Shown here piece after piece: positions 1 to 8,266 of a DNA stretch of 64,000 nt; position 1 is the first letter of the stretch; each line of letters starts with the position of its first letter. The stretch is from Tenericutes bacterium HGW-Tenericutes-1 (lineage in GTDB: Bacteria; Bacillota_I; Bacilli_A; Izemoplasmatales; Hujiaoplasmataceae), in contig PGXM01000005.1 of the NCBI GenBank assembly GCA_002839155.1, forward strand, positions 46,378 through 110,377. Direction: 5' to 3'. The notes below the pieces were generated by a model that made no database searches, had not been told where the DNA came from, and was given only the letters and a program-made list of their open reading frames with translations. The translations under genes and the position numbers were made by a program.

Positions 1-1
1 T

Positions 2-1591
2 GGCATTGAAGCAAAAGCGTTATTATATAACAATCAACCAATGCATTGGGTTCATTTTCACGCCATTCCTGATAAAGTCTACACGTTATATAAGTTTGCT
101 TCTGTGCAACATTCTAAAACTAATTGCGTTGCAGAATCAATCGCGTCAGTTAAACGCGCAATGGCTAAAACTTATGATGTTTTATATAATGATAATTGTT
201 CTTTTTGGGAACAAAGATGGAAATTATCGGATATTGAAATCAAAGGCGACGATGCGGCTCAATTAGCCATTAGAAATTCAATTTATCATTTGATCAGTGT
301 TAGACCGTATGCTGACCATCAATCGATTTCTACGAGAGGACTTTCAGGTCAAGGTTGTAAAGGGTCAATTAACTGGGATACCGACATATTTATGCTTCCG
401 TTTTTCTTAAACACGGACCTTGAATCGGCTCGTAAGATTGTAATGTACCGTGCATTAACGCTTGAGGGCGCAAAGAGAAAAGCTGCAAAATATGGTTACA
501 CAGGTGCTTTTTATGCGTGGGAAAGTCAAGACACAGGTGACGAAGCTTGTTCAGACTATAATATCACCGATGCATTAACTAAAGCACCGATTCGTACCTA
601 TTTTAATCAAAAACAAATCCATATCAGTGCCGATGTCGTGTATGCATTTAATCAATACATTGAGACCACCAACGACTTAACCGTTTTAGAAGAAGGTGGT
701 TTAGAAACAGTGATTGAATGTGCAAGATTCTATCAATCCTTCGTCACATGGAAACCTGATCAAAAAATCTTTGTCTGTAATGATGTCATCGGCCCCGATG
801 AATATCATGAAGGTGTTAATAATAACGCATTTACTAATTATATGATTCGTAATACTTTTACCATCATGTTTAAATTTATCAAAATGATGCGTGATTATAA
901 TTCTGAATTTGTTCGTGGATTGATTGCTCGTAAAGGATATACTGAAGAAATTACAAAAATGCATGTCGTTGAACGTGAACTTTTCCAACAACAACCAAAT
1001 GAACAAGGAATTATTGAACAGTTTGATGGTTACTATGACCTTGAAGATGTTTCTTTAGATACAATGATTGCACGAATTGATAATCCAAGCGAGTATTTAG
1101 GTGGAAAGTTTGGTAAGGCAACGCCGACAAAAATCATTAAAAAAGCGGATGTCATTGCCATGATGGCACTTTTCCCTGATGATTTTTCACGTCGTATTAA
1201 AGAAGCAAATTGGAATTATTATGAACCCAAAGTTGAAAAAGGTTCGTCTTTATCTGATGCTTTTCATGCGATTGTTGGTTCTGAGATTGGAAAAGTTGAT
1301 GAAGCCTACAATTACTTTATTAGAAGTGCAACCGTGGATATTACCGGTAAAGAGAAGAATTACAATGGTAGTATTTATGTAGGAGGCACGCATCCAGGAG
1401 CGAATGGCGGAGCTTATATGGCGTTAGTCTATGGCTTTGGTGGGCTCAAACGTGAAGGTTTGTATTTAAAAGCAGAATCAAGATTACCAAAATCGATCAA
1501 TGAAGTAAGATTTAAATGCATTCACAGAGGTAAAATCGCCCATGTGGTTGTAAAAAATAATGGTTCAAGAGTAACATGGGAGAAAAAATAA
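2..1591 (+). CDS. Glycoside hydrolase family 65 sugar phosphorylase, C-terminal part (gene starts before the window)
   Basis: The reading frame is open from base 2, so the N-terminus lies outside the window; 529 residues are present. GH65 enzymes split alpha-linked disaccharides (maltose, trehalose, kojibiose, nigerose) with phosphate, giving beta-glucose 1-phosphate. Family landmarks are the substrate-site stretch RGLSGQGCKGSINWDTDIF, the AWESQDTGDE stretch, and VIGPDEYHE, which holds the general acid Glu. GSSLSDAFHAIV and THPGANGGAYMALVYGFGG follow in the usual order. The next gene is beta-phosphoglucomutase, which converts the product to glucose 6-phosphate, so the pair forms a cytoplasmic disaccharide phosphorolysis route. 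The disaccharide substrate cannot be told from this fragment. Confidence 0.93.
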   Translation, partial: GIEAKALLYNNQPMHWVHFHAIPDKVYTLYKFASVQHSKTNCVAESIASVKRAMAKTYDVLYNDNCSFWEQRWKLSDIEIKGDDAAQLAIRNSIYHLISVRPYADHQSISTRGLSGQGCKGSINWDTDIFMLPFFLNTDLESARKIVMYRALTLEGAKRKAAKYGYTGAFYAWESQDTGDEACSDYNITDALTKAPIRTYFNQKQIHISADVVYAFNQYIETTNDLTVLEEGGLETVIECARFYQSFVTWKPDQKIFVCNDVIGPDEYHEGVNNNAFTNYMIRNTFTIMFKFIKMMRDYNSEFVRGLIARKGYTEEITKMHVVERELFQQQPNEQGIIEQFDGYYDLEDVSLDTMIARIDNPSEYLGGKFGKATPTKIIKKADVIAMMALFPDDFSRRIKEANWNYYEPKVEKGSSLSDAFHAIVGSEIGKVDEAYNYFIRSATVDITGKEKNYNGSIYVGGTHPGANGGAYMALVYGFGGLKREGLYLKAESRLPKSINEVRFKCIHRGKIAHVVVKNNGSRVTWEKK

Positions 1592-2223
1592 TGATAAAAG
1601 CAGTGATTTTTGATCTTGACGGTGTCATCGTTTCTACAGATAATTTTCATTATCAAGCATGGAAACATATCGCCGACAAGGAAGGTATTCATTTTGATGA
1701 ATTAATCAATAATCGACTTCGTGGTGTATCTCGCATGGATTCTCTTGATATCATCTTAGAAAATTCACACAAAAAGTATAAAGAAATGGATAAAATTCGC
1801 TTTGCGAATGAAAAAAATTCCGTTTATGGTGATTTTTTATCGTCTCTTACTTCTAATGACATATTACCTGGAGTAAAGGAATTAATCGCTTTGTTAAAGG
1901 CTAAAGATATTCGTCTTGGTGTCGGTTCGTCATCTAGAAATTGCAAGAAAATTTTAACCCTTATTGGACTTCATGAAACTTTCGATGTCGTGATTGACGG
2001 AAATGATATTTCTAGAAGCAAACCTGATTCAGAAGTATTCGATAAGGTTGCTAAAAAATTAGGGGTTGAACCAGAAGAATGTCTCGTAATTGAAGATGCA
2101 ATCGCAGGGATAGAAGCCGCTGTTAATGCAGGGATGATGTCGTTTGCGTTAAATGATGCGAAAAAAAGTCCATTAGCAACTTATAAAGGCAATAACGTCA
2201 TAGAAATAGCAAGTTTACTATAG
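1591..2223 (+). CDS. pgmB: Beta-phosphoglucomutase (HAD superfamily)
   Basis: The 210-residue HAD phosphatase-fold enzyme interconverts beta-glucose 1-phosphate and glucose 6-phosphate. Motif I is FDLDGV (nucleophile Asp8, acid/base Asp10), motif II GSSS, a lysine follows in SRSKPDSEVF, and the final Mg-binding motif is VIEDAIAGIEAA. The cap after motif I (NFHYQAWKHIAD) fits the beta-PGM subgroup. I chose the ATG at 1591, which overlaps the phosphorylase stop (TAATG) and has GGGAG 8 nt upstream; an in-frame ATG at 1576 has no ribosome site. Translation is probably coupled to the phosphorylase. A Rho-independent terminator follows at once. Confidence 0.92.
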   Translation: MIKAVIFDLDGVIVSTDNFHYQAWKHIADKEGIHFDELINNRLRGVSRMDSLDIILENSHKKYKEMDKIRFANEKNSVYGDFLSSLTSNDILPGVKELIALLKAKDIRLGVGSSSRNCKKILTLIGLHETFDVVIDGNDISRSKPDSEVFDKVAKKLGVEPEECLVIEDAIAGIEAAVNAGMMSFALNDAKKSPLATYKGNNVIEIASLL

Positions 2224-2242
2224 CGGCATAAGCCGCTTTTTT
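2222..2242 (+). terminator. Terminator after pgmB
   Basis: AGCGGC pairs with GCCGCT across an ATAA loop and a run of T follows. It overlaps the pgmB stop codon and ends the sugar phosphorylase operon. Confidence 0.85.
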
Positions 2243-2261
2243 CTTGCGCACGTTTTCATGC

Positions 2262-2290
2262 TTGACAACGCGCGCATATGAGTATATGAT
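2262..2290 (+). promoter_or_regulatory. Sigma-A promoter P1 of the DUF5668-HIT operon
   Basis: TTGACA (2262-2267), a 17 bp spacer and TATGAT (2285-2290). Transcription would start near 2297, inside the palindrome described next. Confidence 0.75.
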
Positions 2291-2304
2291 TATGACGTCA
2301 TAAT
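2289..2304. promoter_or_regulatory. 16 bp perfect palindrome, likely operator
   Basis: ATTATGACGTCATAAT is a perfect palindrome. It overlaps the end of the P1 -10 box and the predicted start site, the classical place for a repressor dimer. The regulator is unknown. Confidence 0.55.
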
Positions 2305-2343
2305 TTTTATTATTGTATAATAAGATGAATACCACCGGTATAT

Positions 2344-2372
2344 TTGACAAAACCGCTGTTTTTATATACAAT
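2344..2372 (+). promoter_or_regulatory. Possible second promoter P2
   Basis: TTGACA (2344-2349), 17 bp, TACAAT (2367-2372). The predicted start (about 2379) almost coincides with the AGGAG ribosome site at 2380-2384, so transcripts from it would have nearly no leader. It may be weak or unused. Confidence 0.4.
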
Positions 2373-2392
2373 TTGTTTTAGGAGTTGATACG

Positions 2393-2692
2393 ATGAAATC
2401 AGATAACAGAAAGTTTTTAGGAATTGTTTTAATTGTTTTAGGTGGAATTGTGTTATTAAATCGCCTTGGATTATGGAATATTGACATTTTCTTTGATGGT
2501 TGGTGGACATTATTGTTAATTATCCCTGCGCTCTATTTAATGACAAAAAATGGAGTCTCAACCGGAAACGTTGTATTGCTCTTAATAGGTATTTTTTTCT
2601 TACTAGACGAAATTGGTTTCAGTTTAAGAGGTTATTTATTGCCAGTCGTATTAGTGACGATTGGGATAGCCGTATTATTTAGAAAAAAATGA
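2393..2692 (+). CDS. Small membrane protein, DUF5668 / LiaF-N-like
   Basis: A 99-residue protein with four short hydrophobic segments: FLGIVLIVLGGIVLLN, WWTLLLIIPALYLM, VVLLLIGIFFLL and YLLPVVLVTIGIAVLF. The repeated G-x-V/I-L-I-x-x-G-x-x-x-L pattern with a Gly-Leu-Trp turn is typical of DUF5668 and the N-terminal membrane part of LiaF-like envelope-stress proteins. The start has AGGAG 8 nt upstream. Its TGA stop overlaps the HIT gene start (ATGA), so the two are translationally coupled. An envelope role is inferred from family resemblance only. Confidence 0.8.
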   Translation: MKSDNRKFLGIVLIVLGGIVLLNRLGLWNIDIFFDGWWTLLLIIPALYLMTKNGVSTGNVVLLLIGIFFLLDEIGFSLRGYLLPVVLVTIGIAVLFRKK

Positions 2693-3063
2693 CCTGTCTC
2701 TTTTGTGATAAAATCTTCAAAAAGGAAGATATCATTTATGAAAACGAGACTGTGGTAGCCTTATATGATCAATATCCAGTTTCTAAAGGTCATGTTTTAA
2801 TTGTTCCAAAACGACATATTCAAACTTACTTTGATGCATCGTTCACTGAAAAAACAGATGTTGACCAAGCTATTATGACTTTAAAAACGATGCTTGATGC
2901 AACTTATCATCCTGATGGTTATAATATTGGGATTAACAATGGCATAGCAAGCGGTCAAAGCATCATGCATTTACATGTGCACTTAATTCCTAGGTATGTT
3001 GGCGATACTTTAAACCCCAAAGGTGGGGTCAGAGGCGTTATTCCAGGAAAGCAATCTTATTAA
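2689..3063 (+). CDS. HIT family nucleotide hydrolase/transferase
   Basis: A 124-residue histidine triad protein. The catalytic triad HLHVHLIPR has histidines at 94, 96 and 98, and the N-terminal CLFC pair (Cys3, Cys6) matches HIT proteins with a structural metal site. VSKGHVLIVPKRH is the usual central strand, and the NPKGGVRGVIP tail occurs in Bacillota HIT proteins. These enzymes hydrolyse AMP-linked compounds (AMP-amidates, dinucleoside polyphosphates); the exact substrate is unknown. It overlaps the preceding membrane gene by 4 nt and is followed by a terminator. Confidence 0.9.
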   Translation: MTCLFCDKIFKKEDIIYENETVVALYDQYPVSKGHVLIVPKRHIQTYFDASFTEKTDVDQAIMTLKTMLDATYHPDGYNIGINNGIASGQSIMHLHVHLIPRYVGDTLNPKGGVRGVIPGKQSY

Positions 3064-3087
3064 TTATCAAATAATCTTTTCGCTTAG

Positions 3088-3123
3088 ATGATGTTTGACG
3101 ATGACGTTAGACATCATTTTTTT
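3088..3123 (+). terminator. Terminator after the HIT gene
   Basis: ATGATGT pairs with ACATCAT, an inner TGACG pairs with CGTTA around an ATGA loop, and seven T follow. Confidence 0.8.
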
Positions 3124-3141
3124 AAGAAATGAGGTGAAAGA

Positions 3142-4014
3142 ATGGATATCATTAAAATACCGATAGATACGCGTTTTGACAACCAATCAATTTTGGAATT
3201 TTTACGTTATTTTAATGTATCAAAACCAAAAATCCATTTATTGCAACAACATCACCTTTTACTGATTAATGATCAGTTTCGACCTTTTCACCATTTATTA
3301 GTTTTAGGAGATGTTATCTCAATTGATGTCTCTGAATTTGAATCTATTGATTTTATCCCCGAATTTGAACCCATCGATATTTTATATGAAGACTATGACG
3401 TCTTAATTGTGAATAAACCGACTGGCATCATTATTCATCCCGCTGAAAAATCTGAAACAAAAACATTAGTTAATCGTATTGCGGGATATTACCAACAAAA
3501 TAATATCAACCGTCAAATACGATATTTACATCGTTTAGATACCGAAACGACAGGATGTATTCTCATCGCTAAACATTTTTTAATTCATTCGTATCTTGCG
3601 AATCATTGGGACCATGAAATCGTTAGAAGACAATATCTCGCTTTAGTTATGGGACATCCCTTTAAAGAATCGGATACAATCACTTTTCCGATTGGAAAAG
3701 ACAGGCATAACAACAATCGGTACCGCGTAAAGTATGAAGGTGAACCTGCGATTACATCCTATCAAGTTATTGATCAATATCCCGCATATTCTTTATTGCG
3801 AATCGAACTCAAAACAGGAAAAACCCACCAAATACGCGTTCATATGTCGCATTTAGGGCATCCATTGTTAGGTGATACGCTTTATGGTGGATTAAAGGAA
3901 AAAATTACTCGCGTCGCCTTACATTCTGAATCAATTGAATTTATTAATCCCGTCTCTGGAAAATCAATCAAGGTAGCTGCACCGCTTCCTGAGGATCTCT
4001 TGCGACTCCTATAG
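3142..4014 (+). CDS. RluA/RluD-family pseudouridine synthase
   Basis: 290 residues. The catalytic motif HRLDTETTGCILIAK places the nucleophilic Asp at residue 133. NKPTGIIIHP, GKTHQIRVHMSHLGHPLLGD and the LALVMGHP strand complete the RluA-family fold. The N-terminus (about 1-65) looks like a diverged S4-type RNA-binding domain. Members isomerise uridines in 23S rRNA or tRNA; the target site cannot be inferred. GAGGTGA precedes the ATG. typA follows 12 nt downstream, so the two form one operon concerned with ribosome function. No promoter is clear between the upstream terminator and this gene. Confidence 0.9.
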   Translation: MDIIKIPIDTRFDNQSILEFLRYFNVSKPKIHLLQQHHLLLINDQFRPFHHLLVLGDVISIDVSEFESIDFIPEFEPIDILYEDYDVLIVNKPTGIIIHPAEKSETKTLVNRIAGYYQQNNINRQIRYLHRLDTETTGCILIAKHFLIHSYLANHWDHEIVRRQYLALVMGHPFKESDTITFPIGKDRHNNNRYRVKYEGEPAITSYQVIDQYPAYSLLRIELKTGKTHQIRVHMSHLGHPLLGDTLYGGLKEKITRVALHSESIEFINPVSGKSIKVAAPLPEDLLRLL

Positions 4015-4026
4015 AAAGAGGAAATT

Positions 4027-5853
4027 ATGGAAATTAGAAATATTGCAATTATCGCGCACGTTGACCATGGAAAAACAACGCTCGTTGATACCCTTTTAAA
4101 ACAATCCGAAACACTTAGAGTACATCAAGAAATCAATGAAAGAGCGATGGATTCAAATGCGATTGAACGCGAAAGAGGAATTACCATCTTAGCAAAAAAT
4201 ACCGCTATTAATTATCATGGCGTTCGTATTAACATCTTAGACACACCTGGACACGCTGATTTTGGTGGCGAGGTGGAAAGAATTATGAACATGGTTGATG
4301 CCGTGCTTTTAGTTGTAGATGCGTTTGAAGGTACGATGCCACAAACTCGTTTTGTTCTTAAAAAAGCGTTAGAAGCGAAAGTAAAACCCATGGTTGTTAT
4401 TAATAAAGTTGACCGGTTTGCTGCTCGTCCTATTGAAGTCGTCGATGAAGTGTTGGAATTATTCATTGAGCTTGGTGCTGATGATGATCAGTTGGACTTT
4501 CCAGTCGTTTTTGCTTCTGGAATTAACGGACAATCTTCATTAGTCCCTGAACTCAAACCAACAGATACGATGATTCCTTTACTCGATAAAATTCTTGAAT
4601 TCGTTCCCACTCCATCTGTTGATATTGAAGGTCCACTTCAATTTCAACCATCACTCCTCGACTATAACGATTATGTCGGTCGTATGGGCATTGGTAGAAT
4701 TCAATCAGGAAAATTAAAAGTGAATGAAATTGTTTCCTGTATTCGGTTAGATGGAACCATCAAAGAATTTAGAATTCAAAAACTTTATGGATTTTTAGGA
4801 TTAGATAAAATTGAAATTGAAGAAGCATTTGCAGGCGATATTGTTGCGATTTCCGGATTGCCAGATATCTATGTTGGTGAAACGATTTGTTATCCAGATA
4901 ATTTATTACCAATGCCATTAATTCATATCGGTGAACCAACGGTTCAAATGACCTTTGGAACCAATACCTCACCATTTTCAGGTCAAGAAGGTAAATTTGT
5001 AACATCTTCAAAAATTGACGAACGATTATTCCGTGAAACTCAACGAGACTTAGCTCTAAAGGTCGAACGTTCTGGACAAGGCGAACAATGGATTGTATCA
5101 GGCAGAGGCGAACTTCATTTAGGCATATTGATTGAAAATATGCGTAGAGAAGGCTTTGAATTCCAAGTGTCACAAGCAAAAGTCATCATGCGTGAATATG
5201 ACGGTGTTCTTTGCGAACCGTTTGAATCAGTTCAAGTTGATTGCCCACTTGAATCAGTCGGGGCTGCGATGGAATTAATCGGTAGCCGTCATGGTATCAT
5301 TGAATCGATGCATAACCATGAAAATCAATCGCGTTTAAACTATGTGATGCCATCTAGAGGCTTAATTGGATTTATGACTGAGTTTTTAACCGCTACCAAA
5401 GGTTATGGCATTATCAATCATACTTATTTAGAATATCGTCCAGTTGAAAATATGGAAGTTGGCAGACGTAAAATCGGTGTTTTGGTTGCTGTCGAAGCTG
5501 GTGTTGCCACGGCTTATTCTTTAGGTGCGATGGAAGATAGAGGCATCATGTTTATTGAACCTAGAACCAAAGTCTATGAAGGCATGGTTATTGGTGAATG
5601 TAATAGAGAAAACGATTTAGCCGTCAATGTGGTTCGAGAAAAACAACAAACCAATACCAGATCTTCCGTTAAGGATTCTACGGTTGTTTTAAAACGTCCA
5701 AGGAAGATGAGTTTAGAAATGTGTTTAGATTACATCAATGATGATGAATTGGTTGAAGTAACTCCCAAATCAATTCGTATTAGAAAACAAATTTTAGATA
5801 CTGACCAAAGAAAGAAATTTGATAGCAGAAGATTACGTAACAATGAATCATAA
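4027..5853 (+). CDS. typA: Ribosome-associated translational GTPase TypA/BipA
   Basis: 608 residues, the normal TypA length. G1 is AHVDHGKTT (10-18), followed by [13 protein letters not shown] and NKVDR; the EF-G-like domains and the TypA-specific C-terminal region ([30 protein letters not shown]) are present. TypA binds the ribosome at the EF-G site and helps 50S assembly and stress or cold adaptation. GAGG precedes the ATG. It is cotranscribed with the pseudouridine synthase. The ending RRLRNNES is basic, as is common for the family. Confidence 0.97.
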   Translation: MEIRNIAIIAHVDHGKTTLVDTLLKQSETLRVHQEINERAMDSNAIERERGITILAKNTAINYHGVRINILDTPGHADFGGEVERIMNMVDAVLLVVDAFEGTMPQTRFVLKKALEAKVKPMVVINKVDRFAARPIEVVDEVLELFIELGADDDQLDFPVVFASGINGQSSLVPELKPTDTMIPLLDKILEFVPTPSVDIEGPLQFQPSLLDYNDYVGRMGIGRIQSGKLKVNEIVSCIRLDGTIKEFRIQKLYGFLGLDKIEIEEAFAGDIVAISGLPDIYVGETICYPDNLLPMPLIHIGEPTVQMTFGTNTSPFSGQEGKFVTSSKIDERLFRETQRDLALKVERSGQGEQWIVSGRGELHLGILIENMRREGFEFQVSQAKVIMREYDGVLCEPFESVQVDCPLESVGAAMELIGSRHGIIESMHNHENQSRLNYVMPSRGLIGFMTEFLTATKGYGIINHTYLEYRPVENMEVGRRKIGVLVAVEAGVATAYSLGAMEDRGIMFIEPRTKVYEGMVIGECNRENDLAVNVVREKQQTNTRSSVKDSTVVLKRPRKMSLEMCLDYINDDELVEVTPKSIRIRKQILDTDQRKKFDSRRLRNNES

Positions 5854-5876
5854 TTGATAGAATTAATGATTTTTTC
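5847..5876 (+). terminator. Probable AT-rich terminator after typA
   Basis: ATCAT plus AATT pairs with AATT and ATGAT (one bulged A) around GATAG, followed by TTTTTT. It starts inside the last codons of typA. The stem is AU-only apart from two G-C pairs, so strength is uncertain. Confidence 0.4.
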
Positions 5877-5888
5877 TCATGAATGTTA

Positions 5889-5894
5889 TATAAT
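5889..5894 (+). promoter_or_regulatory. -10 box of the pyk promoter
   Basis: TATAAT lies 18 nt upstream of the AGGAGG ribosome site; no good -35 box is visible. Transcripts would start near 5901, which argues against a start codon at 5899. Confidence 0.5.
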
Positions 5895-5925
5895 ATAAAT
5901 GATGACTCATCAGGAGGATTGTAAC

Positions 5926-7350
5926 GTGAAAAGAAAAACGAAGATCATATGTACCATAGGGCCAGCTATTGATTCAGAGCCAATGTTAGAGAAAATGATA
6001 GATGCTGGCATGAATGTTGCTAGACTTAATTTTTCTCATGGAACTGAAGAAGAGCATTTAAATCGCATTAAAATGATTCGTCGAATCGCCACGAGATTGA
6101 ATCGCTATATTGGAATTATGTGCGACACGAAAGGTCCTGAAATTAGAACAGGAATGTTCCAAGACAATCAAGTCGCATTTAAAAAAGGCGAAACGGTCAA
6201 TATTGTGAGCGAAGAGGTCCTTGGAAATCATGATCGATTCCATATTTCATGCCCTCAGTTATTTGATGACATATGCGTTGGCGATTATCTGTTAATCGAT
6301 GACGGGAAGATGCGTTTAAATATTATTGAAGTTAAAAAAGGTGTCTTAAAGACATCTGTTCAAAATAGTGGAATCATTAAAAGTCGAAAAGGGGTTAATG
6401 TCCCAAATGTAAAACTTTCGATGCCATTTATTTCAGAAAAAGATAAAAAAGATATTTTATTCGCTGCTGAAAACAATGTGGATATGTATGCTCTTTCTTT
6501 TGTACGTCGTCCTGAAGATGTCTTAGCGGTTCGTGAAATCTTAAAATCAGTGGGAAAAGAAACCATTGAAATTATCGCTAAAATTGAAAATCAAGAAGGT
6601 GTTGACAATCTTGATAGCATCTTAGCTGTATCTGATGGCGTCATGGTCGCCCGTGGAGATTTAGGCGTTGAAGTTTCAACAGAACTTGTTCCTATCTATC
6701 AAAAGAAAATCATTCAACGAGCCAATGAAGTTGGCAAACCAGTCATTACAGCTACACATATGTTAGAATCCATGATGTCAAACCCAAGACCCACAAGAGC
6801 TGAAGCAAGTGACGTTGCAAATGCCATCTTAGATGGAAGCGATTCAATTATGCTTTCTGGTGAATCAGCGGCCGGTGAATACCCCGTTGAAGCTGTATTG
6901 ACAATGGATACCATTGCAAAGGCGATTGAAGACATTATTCCTTATGAAGATCGTTTACAAAAATCGATTAAAACTTCTCAAAAAACCATTAACGATGCTA
7001 TTGGAATTGCTGTTGCGCAGACTGCTTTAACTTTGCCAGAAGCCCAAGTTATTATTGCCTTTACCGAAACAGGTGGTACTGCGAAAAGAATGTGCAAATT
7101 TAGACCTTCGGTTCCGATTATTGCAATAACGAATTCAGTTTCAACTTGTCGCAAACTATCCTATTATTGTGGTGTGTTCGCTACTTTAAGAGATGATATT
7201 GACGATTACGGTTCTTTTGACCGTATCGCTATTGAAGTTGCACTAGATTTTGGTTTTACACCAGGCTCATCTATCATTATCTCTTCGGGTTGGGGACAAA
7301 AACACGGAAGTACCAATACGATGAGGGTTATTGAAATACCTAAACATTAA
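5926..7350 (+). CDS. pyk: Pyruvate kinase
   Basis: 474 residues. It catalyses the last step of glycolysis, phosphoenolpyruvate + ADP to pyruvate + ATP. Markers are TKIICTIGPA at the N-terminus, NFSHG, CDTKGPEIRTG, IIAKIENQEGV (catalytic Lys), MVARGDLGVE (Mg-binding) and ATHMLESM. It lacks the extra PEP-utiliser domain that some Bacillus enzymes carry. I place the start at the GTG at 5926 because a perfect AGGAGG lies 8 nt before it; an in-frame ATG at 5899 lies at the predicted transcription start. The gene is monocistronic. Confidence 0.97.
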   Translation: MKRKTKIICTIGPAIDSEPMLEKMIDAGMNVARLNFSHGTEEEHLNRIKMIRRIATRLNRYIGIMCDTKGPEIRTGMFQDNQVAFKKGETVNIVSEEVLGNHDRFHISCPQLFDDICVGDYLLIDDGKMRLNIIEVKKGVLKTSVQNSGIIKSRKGVNVPNVKLSMPFISEKDKKDILFAAENNVDMYALSFVRRPEDVLAVREILKSVGKETIEIIAKIENQEGVDNLDSILAVSDGVMVARGDLGVEVSTELVPIYQKKIIQRANEVGKPVITATHMLESMMSNPRPTRAEASDVANAILDGSDSIMLSGESAAGEYPVEAVLTMDTIAKAIEDIIPYEDRLQKSIKTSQKTINDAIGIAVAQTALTLPEAQVIIAFTETGGTAKRMCKFRPSVPIIAITNSVSTCRKLSYYCGVFATLRDDIDDYGSFDRIAIEVALDFGFTPGSSIIISSGWGQKHGSTNTMRVIEIPKH

Positions 7351-7359
7351 TCAAATAAT

Positions 7360-7394
7360 AAAGGCTTTGCCATTAAATTCGGCAAAGCCTTTTT
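7360..7394. terminator. Bidirectional terminator between pyk and the PAP2 gene
   Basis: A perfect 12 bp stem, AAAGGCTTTGCC with its complement, around a 9 nt loop, with T runs on both strands. It serves the two converging genes. Confidence 0.9.
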
Positions 7395-7395
7395 C

Positions 7396-8112
7396 TTACT
7401 TAATTGATTCGTCCCATTCAAGGTTCCATTTAATGTTAATCTTCGTAAATTGATTTTCAAACCATTGAACTAGTTTAGATTTTCTTAATACCCAATAAAA
7501 AATTTCAGCAACTGCAATCGCTGCAATTAAATCGATGATGTAATGTTGTTTTAAAGTTTGAGTCGAAATGCAAATCGCAATCCCTAAGGTCCATATGATG
7601 GTTTTTGAGACGATAGGCATCTTTTTATCCATTCTAGCCCCTAGAATACAGAACCAACTCATCATGCAGTGGTATGACGGTAATGCGTTTCTAGGCCCAG
7701 CAGCATTATAAATCGTCATCACAAAATTTTCAGTAAAATTCAAATCAGTTCTTGCAAACAAACCTGAAGTTTCACGCCACGCTTGAACATCGGATTGAAA
7801 GAAGAAATAAAATAATCCGGAAAGTGTAAAGGATACAAAAATAACAGTCAATAATACATACATGTTTTTCTTACTTCTAAACGCAATATAGAAGAATGAT
7901 AAAACCCAAAAAGGAAACGCAATCGTATAAGGATAAATCGTCCAAGCTAAGAAAGGAACATTATCGTTGAAAGCCTTGAACACAAAACTATAATCAACCC
8001 CAATGGTTCCGGCCATTTCAGCATACCATTGATTTCCCCAATAAGTGAGTGTTTGCATAAAAGCGACAAGTAAGAAAGGCAGTATTGCATAAGTAATTTT
8101 TTTATAATTCAT
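7396..8112 (-). CDS. PAP2-superfamily membrane phosphatase/transferase
   Basis: 238 residues with about six membrane segments. The PAP2 motifs are PSYH (in NALPSYHCMMSW) and, downstream, STQTLKQHYIIDL, which carries the second catalytic His and the Asp that orients it. The Arg common in the third motif (SRxxxxxH) is not present; a Gln takes its place. Members dephosphorylate lipid phosphates or transfer phospho-head groups at the outer membrane face. The start is at 8112: its promoter's -10 box lies downstream of a longer in-frame ATG at 8166, excluding that start. Substrate unknown. Confidence 0.85.
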   Translation of the reverse strand: MNYKKITYAILPFLLVAFMQTLTYWGNQWYAEMAGTIGVDYSFVFKAFNDNVPFLAWTIYPYTIAFPFWVLSFFYIAFRSKKNMYVLLTVIFVSFTLSGLFYFFFQSDVQAWRETSGLFARTDLNFTENFVMTIYNAAGPRNALPSYHCMMSWFCILGARMDKKMPIVSKTIIWTLGIAICISTQTLKQHYIIDLIAAIAVAEIFYWVLRKSKLVQWFENQFTKINIKWNLEWDESIK

Positions 8113-8137
8113 TTTCGCACCATCCAAAGTTTTTAAT

Positions 8138-8166
8138 ATTATAGCAAATTCATGTGATTGATTCAA
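8138..8166 (-). promoter_or_regulatory. Promoter of the PAP2 gene
   Basis: On the minus strand: TTGAAT (8166-8161), 17 bp, TATAAT (8143-8138). Confidence 0.7.
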
Positions 8167-8203
8167 GTTGCTTTATGAGATTGTAACAATTATTGGGAAA
8201 ATA

Positions 8204-8232
8204 TTGAAAACATTCTGTGAATATGATAAAAT
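8204..8232 (+). promoter_or_regulatory. Promoter of the acyltransferase-domain gene
   Basis: TTGAAA (8204-8209), 17 bp, TAAAAT (8227-8232). It diverges from the PAP2 promoter about 40 bp away. Confidence 0.65.
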
Positions 8233-8266
8233 CATATCTAATTGGTTTAGGAGAGGACATGATTTT

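Noticed and set aside
701..1006. 101-codon minus-strand frame inside the GH65 gene
   Set aside because: It is antisense to the conserved catalytic region GPDEYHE and has no independent support.
3061..3141. Promoter for the pseudouridine synthase-typA operon
   Set aside because: A TTGACG at 3094-3099 belongs to the terminator stem and has no -10 box at proper distance; I see no other candidate.
4769..5179. 136-codon frame on the minus strand inside typA
   Set aside because: It lies wholly inside a conserved gene, shows no family motif and no ribosome site.
8113..8166. N-terminal extension of the PAP2 gene
   Set aside because: Its start would lie at the -35 box of the promoter that serves the gene.
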